Source of the DNA: Chryseobacterium aahli
Lineage (GTDB): Bacteria; Bacteroidota; Bacteroidia; Flavobacteriales; Weeksellaceae
Length of the DNA stretch: 64,000 nucleotides
Assembly (NCBI RefSeq): GCF_022699665.1
Contig: NZ_JALDNB010000007.1
Coordinates: 231,960-295,959 of the forward strand
Direction: 5' to 3'
A program made the position numbers and the translations under genes. The notes below the pieces were generated by a model, which ran no database searches, was not told the DNA's origin, and saw only the letters and a list, made by a program, of their open reading frames with translations. Below, in pieces: positions 63,255-64,000 of the stretch (position 1 is its first letter; each line of letters opens with the position of its first letter).

Positions 63255-63659
63255 ATGAAAAATTTCGCAATAATATCAGAACTTATCAATTATGATAATA
63301 ATGAAAAACCAATTAAATTCTTAAAAAAATCATTAGAAATTCTGGGAAAAGAAAAATTGAACATTTTAGTTGAGGATCTTTTGTTTTGGCAGAAGATAAT
63401 TTACACATCTCCTACAATGGCAAATAAGGGAAAAATAACTAATAAAGATTTCTATTTATTAAAAGACTATGAAATGATTGAAGGATATAAAAAACTTTTT
63501 AAAAATTGTCTTGAATTAAATCATTTTTTTTTATTGGAAGATGATAGAATTTTACATAATACAGATTTATCATTAGAGGAAGTTAACAAAATGAGAAAAT
63601 TAATAAATGAAGGATATGAATTAACAATGAAAATAAACATAGGCAATCCTAAGAAATAA
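63255..63659 (+). CDS. Candidate immunity protein
   Basis: 134 aa, soluble, largely helical, with no recognised family. It starts 11 bp after the stop of the metallopeptidase-domain gene and ends before a hairpin terminator, as expected for an immunity gene. It is rich in Lys/Glu/Leu/Asn (AT-rich codons). The role is inferred only from position and size. Confidence 0.6.
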   Translation: MKNFAIISELINYDNNEKPIKFLKKSLEILGKEKLNILVEDLLFWQKIIYTSPTMANKGKITNKDFYLLKDYEMIEGYKKLFKNCLELNHFFLLEDDRILHNTDLSLEEVNKMRKLINEGYELTMKINIGNPKK

Positions 63660-63687
63660 ATGAATTTGTTCAAACTTTATACCCCCG

Positions 63688-63720
63688 CTGCCGCACGAAT
63701 CCTTTCGTGTGGCTTTTATT
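63688..63720 (+). terminator. Terminator (or REP hairpin) ending the island
   Basis: GCCGCACGAA (63690-63699) / TTCGTGTGGC (63704-63713) with one G-T pair, then a TTTTATTTT tract. The high G+C hairpin just before a REP-associated transposase remnant leaves open that it is a REP element. Confidence 0.75.
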
Positions 63721-63768
63721 TTAAAAAATTTCTCAAAAAATTTCTATCTTTAGTTAAAACATACATTG

Positions 63769-63906
63769 ATGAGTAGAAATTACAAATACCACAATCCCGA
63801 AGGATTATACTTCATAAGTTTTGCAGTTGTAGGCTGGCTGGACGTTTTTATCCGAAATGAATACAAAGATGCACCGCTCCCGCATTCTATGATAAAAACC
63901 AAATAA
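63769..63906 (+). pseudogene. Remnant of a REP-associated tyrosine transposase
   Basis: Only 45 codons. The start MSRNYKYHNPEGLYFISFAV and WLDVFIRNEY match the N-terminus of Y1 (IS200-like) REP-associated transposases, as far as I recall the family. After EYK the sequence changes to DAPLPHSMIKTK and stops, so the catalytic HxH and Tyr regions are lost by an internal deletion. Mobile-element debris at the island edge. Confidence 0.7.
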
Positions 63907-63918
63907 AATCAGTTAAAA

Positions 63919-64000
63919 TTATGATGCAAATTTGTAAGTATTTACAAAAGCTTCATTTCTTGCAATAACAGCAAATGCACGGCTTATAATTTTACACTTT
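63919..64000 (-). CDS. C-terminal end of an unidentified gene entering from the right edge
   Basis: Open minus-strand frame of 26 codons plus TAA (63921-63919), ending IISRAFAVIARNEAFVNTYK FAS. The composition looks coding. Too short to assign; a transposase is possible given the neighbouring remnant. Confidence 0.35.
   Translation of the reverse strand, partial: KCKIISRAFAVIARNEAFVNTYKFAS

Overview
The window is AT-rich chromosomal DNA from a member of the Bacteroidota, most likely a Chryseobacterium-like flavobacterium (Weeksellaceae). The reasons are the many TAnnTTTG -7 promoter boxes (sometimes with TTG about 19 nt upstream), TonB-dependent receptors with N-terminal accessory domains, a protease with a type IX secretion (T9SS) C-terminal sorting domain, a Rho factor with a long Q/N-rich insert, DUF4293/DUF4296/DUF4271 genes, and the gene order rsfS-ftsH-LUD-cdsA-psd. 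No rRNA, tRNA or CRISPR array was seen. The species is inferred, not proven.

Layout. 1-7.8 kb: a TonB-dependent receptor cut by the left edge, a secreted EEP-family nuclease/phosphatase, superoxide dismutase, rho and DUF4293. 8-11.2 kb: M28 peptidase, MsbA-like ABC exporter, DUF1801 protein. 11.3-16 kb (minus strand): membrane-lipid genes psd and cdsA, a LUD protein, then rsfS-ftsH. 16-21.5 kb: birA; a compact minus operon of glycosyltransferase, DUF4296 lipoprotein, tgt and an LptF/LptG-type permease; then DUF4271 and hemD. 21.7-27.2 kb: S9 oligopeptidase, two small proteins, a histidine kinase/response regulator pair. 27.4-31.2 kb: a probable copper/heavy-metal cluster made of a His/Cys-repeat lipoprotein, a Cys-rich small protein and a TonB receptor carrying two HMA domains. 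31.3-41.7 kb: T9SS metalloprotease, AraC regulator, OsmC, TetR with thioesterase, a FabF-type synthase, a YadA-head-like surface protein interrupted by a stop codon, an L,D-transpeptidase-like protein and MsrB. 41.8-51.2 kb: mostly housekeeping or conserved genes (DUF445, pyrD, truC-like pseudouridine synthase, glycyl-tRNA synthetase, serine hydrolase, YdeI-like protein, umuC) with two structured intergenic elements.

51.3-63.7 kb is the most unusual part. A plus-strand island encodes an M15 endolysin-like peptidase, a patatin phospholipase, a 62-aa very acidic protein, a phage tail-fibre-like protein, a 1361-aa protein I cannot assign, an 879-aa protein ending in a HEGSH zinc-protease-like domain, and a small gene right after it that could encode an immunity protein. 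Five transcription units start with a 17-bp element, consensus ACGTCAAGTTYTGTCGC, followed at exactly 14 bp by a -7 box; a sixth, solitary copy lies just upstream. No sheath, tube or capsid genes are present. My working hypothesis is a co-regulated, phage-derived toxin module with its own fibre and lysis enzymes. The right edge carries a decayed REP-associated transposase and the end of an unidentified minus-strand gene.
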